Assembly (NCBI GenBank): GCA_031976395.1
Contig: DALYLJ010000113.1
Span: forward strand, 1-10,510
DNA: 10,510 nt
DNA from: UBA11164 sp002420085
Lineage (GTDB): Bacteria; Pseudomonadota; Gammaproteobacteria; Xanthomonadales; Xanthomonadaceae
Direction: 5' to 3'
Shown here: positions 8,226 through 10,510 of the stretch, one piece after another
How positions within the stretch are numbered: the stretch's first letter is position 1
Layout: each line of letters opens with the position of its first letter
Notes under the pieces: model-generated
What the model was told of the DNA's origin: nothing
The model's database searches: none
Seen by the model: the letters and a program-made list of their open reading frames with translations, nothing else
Made by a program: the position numbers and the translations under genes

Positions 8226-9521
8226 TCAGCGGCGATCGACCGGCAGATACTCGCGGCTGACGGCACCGGTGTAGATCTGCCGGGGCCGGCCGATCTTGGC
8301 CTCGGGATCGGTCTGCTGTTCCAGCCAATGTGCCACCCAGCCGGCCGTGCGGGCGATCGCGAACATCACCGTGAACATCTCGGTCGGGATGCGCAGCGCC
8401 TTGTAGATCAGGCCGGAGTAGAAATCGACGTTCGGGTACAGCTTGCGCTGCACGAAATACTCATCGTTGAGCGCCGCGTGCTCAAGCTTCATCGCCACTT
8501 CCAGCAGCGGATCATCGACCCCCAGTTCGGCCAGCACCTGATGGGTCATCTCGCGGATGATCGCGGCACGCGGATCGTAGTTCTTGTAGACCCGGTGGCC
8601 GAAACCCATCAGTCGGAAGCCGGAATTGCGGTCCTTGGCCTTGGCGATGGCGGTATCGACCCGATCCGGCGTGCCGATTTCCTCCAACATCTTGAGCACC
8701 GCCTCGTTGGCGCCGCCATGTGCCGGCCCCCACAGCGCAGCGATGCCGGCGGCGACGCAGGCATAGGGATTGGCCCCGGTCGAACCGACCAGACGCACGG
8801 TCGAGGTCGAGGCATTCTGCTCATGATCGGCGTGCAGGATGAACAGCAGATCGAGCGCCCGAGCCGCCACCGGTGGCAGTTCCAGCGGCTCCGACGGCAC
8901 CTCGAACATCATGTGCAGGAAGCGGGTGCAGTATTCGAGGTTGTTGCGCGGGTAGCGAATCTGCCAGCCGATCGAATAGCGATAGCAGGCCGCCGCGATG
9001 GTCGGTACCTTGGCGATCAGACGGACCGCTGCGAGATGGCGCTGGGCCGGGTCGTTCATGTCCAGCGAGTCGTGGTAGAACGCCGCCAGCGAACCGATCA
9101 CCCCGCACAGCATCGCCATCGGATGGGCATCGTGGCGGAAGCCGTGCAGGAAGTCCTTGAGCGCCTCATGCATCATCGTGTGATGGGTGACCTCGTGCTC
9201 GAAACGGCTGAACTGGCCGGCATCGGGCAGTTCACCATTGATCAGCAGGTAGGCGACTTCGAGGAAATTCGAGTGTTTGGCGAGTTGCTCGATCGGGTAG
9301 CCGCGATACAGCAGCACGCCCTGGTCGCCGTCGATGTAGGTCACCGCACTCTTGCAACTGGCGGTCGCCGTGAAGCCGGAGTCGTAGGTGAAATAGCCGG
9401 TTTCCTTGGGCAGGCGGGCGATATCGACGCACGGCGCCCCGAGGCTGCCGGACAGGATCGGCAACTCGACGTGCTTGCCTTGCGACGGATCGGTGAGGGT
9501 GACGGTCTTGGTATCGGTCAC
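8226..9521 (-). CDS. gltA: Citrate synthase (type II)
   Basis: The 431-residue cytoplasmic enzyme condenses acetyl-CoA and oxaloacetate to citrate, the entry step of the TCA cycle. It matches the large NADH-sensitive hexameric Gram-negative type in length and motifs: HADHEQNAST (230-239), GPAHGGANEA (265-274), GFGHRVYKNYDPRA (306-319) and YPNVDFYSG (362-370). Catalytic residues by alignment are His268, His309 and Asp366, equivalent to E. coli His264, His305 and Asp362. The C-terminal GRPRQIYTGA is also typical. The start is a GTG (9519-9521) preceded by AGGAG at 9529-9533 with a seven-base gap. The residues that follow (TDTKTVTLTDPS) match the family N-terminus. The frame is open to an ATG 31 codons upstream, but those residues do not look like citrate synthase. 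The gene is monocistronic or lies behind rpmE2, 372 bases and a terminator away. Confidence 0.97.
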   Translation of the reverse strand: MTDTKTVTLTDPSQGKHVELPILSGSLGAPCVDIARLPKETGYFTYDSGFTATASCKSAVTYIDGDQGVLLYRGYPIEQLAKHSNFLEVAYLLINGELPDAGQFSRFEHEVTHHTMMHEALKDFLHGFRHDAHPMAMLCGVIGSLAAFYHDSLDMNDPAQRHLAAVRLIAKVPTIAAACYRYSIGWQIRYPRNNLEYCTRFLHMMFEVPSEPLELPPVAARALDLLFILHADHEQNASTSTVRLVGSTGANPYACVAAGIAALWGPAHGGANEAVLKMLEEIGTPDRVDTAIAKAKDRNSGFRLMGFGHRVYKNYDPRAAIIREMTHQVLAELGVDDPLLEVAMKLEHAALNDEYFVQRKLYPNVDFYSGLIYKALRIPTEMFTVMFAIARTAGWVAHWLEQQTDPEAKIGRPRQIYTGAVSREYLPVDRR

Positions 9522-9528
9522 GGTCGGA

Positions 9529-9533
9529 CTCCT
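9529..9533 (-). promoter_or_regulatory. Ribosome binding site that fixes the gltA GTG start
   Basis: AGGAG on the minus strand lies seven bases before GTG 9519-9521. No comparable site precedes the upstream in-frame ATG at 9612-9614. Confidence 0.8.
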
Positions 9534-9635
9534 GCGATCATTGGACGAAAGGGGGGAGGTACACGGCCCGGAGACTCCGGCCAGCCAGACCGGATCGTCC
9601 GAGCCGACCGGCATCCGGCCGCCCGAAAGCCCTCA

Positions 9636-9641
9636 ATTATC
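9636..9641 (-). promoter_or_regulatory. Candidate -10 box for gltA
   Basis: GATAAT on the minus strand lies about 115 bases upstream of the GTG, in the only AT-rich patch of the rpmE2-gltA gap. No good -35 is seen at normal spacing, so this is a weak call. The rest of the gap (9522-9807) shows no gene that I can support. Confidence 0.3.
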
Positions 9642-9807
9642 GTACATGGGCCATCGTTACGCACCTGTCGAAGCACGACGCGCCGATACGTGCCGGTTGC
9701 CGACCGCGCACAGGCCCTGGACTGACACCTGGCTGAGGTCGATGCGACCGCCACCCCAACCCCGGCGTGCTGGTCACATCGCAGAATGGCTGCCGGCAAC
9801 CGTTCGG

Positions 9808-9841
9808 ACACGACAAAGGCTCCGGGCCGCAGCCCGGAGCC
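9808..9841 (-). terminator. Intrinsic terminator of rpmE2
   Basis: GGCTCCGGGC (9818-9827) and GCCCGGAGCC (9832-9841) form a perfect 10-base GC-rich stem with a 4-base loop, 52 bases after the rpmE2 stop. On the minus strand it is followed by TTTGTCGTGT, a short and interrupted T-run. It should separate rpmE2 from gltA transcription. Confidence 0.8.
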
Positions 9842-9893
9842 CGCAACACGTTGGCAATACCCGGACCGGCCCGAACCGGGGCCGATCAGGCGA

Positions 9894-10139
9894 TCACTTC
9901 TTGGCGTAGCGCTTGTTGAAGCGATCGACCCGGCCGCTGGTGTCGAGCATCTTCTGCTTGCCCGTGTAGAACGGATGCGAGTGCGACGACACTTCCACCT
10001 TGATCAGCGGGTACTCGTTGCCGTCCTCCCACTTGATGGTTTCCTTGCTGCGCATGGTCGAGCGCGTCAGGAAGGAAAAATCGGAGGAAACGTCCTGGAA
10101 GACGACGTCGTGATAGTCCGGATGGATGTCGGCCTTCAT
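9894..10139 (-). CDS. rpmE2: 50S ribosomal protein L31 type B (zinc-free form)
   Basis: The 81-residue protein matches the type B L31 family (E. coli YkgM): MKADIHPDYHDVVFQD at the start, and VSSHSHPFYTGKQ at about 50-62 as the signature. It is a component of the large ribosomal subunit at the intersubunit bridge with the 30S head. It has no cysteine, so it lacks the zinc-binding Cys motif of type A L31. In many bacteria such a C-minus form replaces the zinc form under zinc limitation, and in others it is the only L31. No strong ribosome site is visible before the ATG (a weak ACGGG lies about 12 bases upstream). A strong hairpin terminator follows. A zinc-type rpmE is not in this window. Confidence 0.96.
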   Translation of the reverse strand: MKADIHPDYHDVVFQDVSSDFSFLTRSTMRSKETIKWEDGNEYPLIKVEVSSHSHPFYTGKQKMLDTSGRVDRFNKRYAKK

Positions 10140-10510
10140 GGCGGCGAACCCGTATGTAGTGAATAGGCGAGCCCGCTAGTCTAGCCGGAAGCCGTCCGCA
10201 CAGCAAGCCGCATGCCAGCGCTTCGCTCGATCCGCAAAGCCGAGCCGGCCGAGCCCGGTGAACTGCGGCGGGGCAGGGGATGCAGGCGCAGCACGGCGAT
10301 GCCTCCGGAGCGAACATCGCCGGCCCGCCAATCCATCGCTCTGCGTGCGGGCGCGGCATGGGCCGCTTGCGGCCTCGCGATTGCCGGGTTGGGGCGCGCG
10401 TCGCGTGCAGCCCCGCCCGTTCCGGCTCGCCAGTGCCTCTGGCCGATGCCTCTGTTGATGCCTCTGTCGATGCCGGAAGCCGGAAGCCGGATGCCGGATG
10501 CTGGATGTCG
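10140..10510. other. Region upstream of rpmE2 without a supported gene
   Basis: This 371-base stretch must hold the rpmE2 promoter close to 10140-10200, but no clear -35/-10 pair can be named. TATTCA and TACATA on the minus strand are only weak -10 candidates. A perfect 11-base palindrome GCTAG-T-CTAGC lies at 10175-10185, 36 bases upstream of the rpmE2 start. The remainder is GC-rich, with open frames lacking ribosome sites or recognisable protein sequence, and it ends in tandem repeats. Confidence 0.6.
10445..10506. repeat. Short tandem repeats: 12-base units then 7-base units
   Basis: Two copies of GATGCCTCTGTT/C (10445-10456, 10457-10468) are followed by a partial third. They run directly into five heptads: GCCGGAA twice, GCCGGAT twice and GCTGGAT once (10472-10506). 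A looser TGCCTCTG copy lies at 10434-10441. The array reaches the window edge and may continue. No coding frame is evident, so this is likely an intergenic variable-number repeat. Confidence 0.85.

Noticed and set aside
9522..9614. 31-residue N-terminal extension of citrate synthase from an ATG
   Set aside because: The GTG at 9519-9521 has AGGAG at correct spacing and gives the usual citrate synthase N-terminus and length.
8328..9725. Plus-strand frame opposite gltA (465 codons)
   Set aside because: It is antisense to citrate synthase with catalytic residues intact, and it has no ribosome site or recognisable domain.

Overview
The window comes from a GC-rich proteobacterial chromosome. It is most likely a gammaproteobacterium of the Xanthomonadales type or a relative, judged from base composition, the type II citrate synthase, the zinc-free L31 and the ClpB and PBP1A sequences. 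This is inference by resemblance; there is no rRNA or other decisive marker. The backbone, from about 2000 to 10140, holds ordinary housekeeping genes: clpB (-), mrcA/PBP1A (+) with a small conserved hypothetical gene directly behind it (+), gltA (-) and rpmE2 (-). clpB and mrcA diverge from a shared 376-base regulatory interval. That interval contains a convincing sigma-32-type promoter for clpB and a TATAAT box for mrcA. The gene after mrcA and gltA converge on a 69-base gap.

The accessory part is the left 2 kb. A perfect 271-base direct repeat (1-271 and 1780-2050) flanks a two-gene module. The module consists of a RES-domain toxin (272-982, -) and, upstream and overlapping it by 8 bases, its MbcA/ParS/Xre-type antitoxin (975-1649, -). 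A striking operator with three GTTATCA half-sites lies in front of the antitoxin. The repeat is the last 49 bases of clpB plus 222 bases downstream of it, so the module sits exactly behind clpB between two copies of the clpB 3' end. The left copy carries a 15-codon clpB remnant that starts one base after the RES stop codon. No integrase or transposase is visible. The arrangement looks like recent single-crossover or site-specific insertion of a toxin-antitoxin cassette at the clpB 3' end, and the repeat may continue beyond base 1.

Functionally, clpB (protein disaggregation), gltA (entry to the TCA cycle), mrcA (peptidoglycan synthesis) and rpmE2 (ribosome) are unrelated core functions that happen to be adjacent. 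The RES module is an NAD+-targeting type II toxin-antitoxin system by family, placed on the same strand downstream of a heat-shock gene. The right end (10140-10510) has no gene that I can support. It ends in short tandem repeats (12-base and 7-base units).
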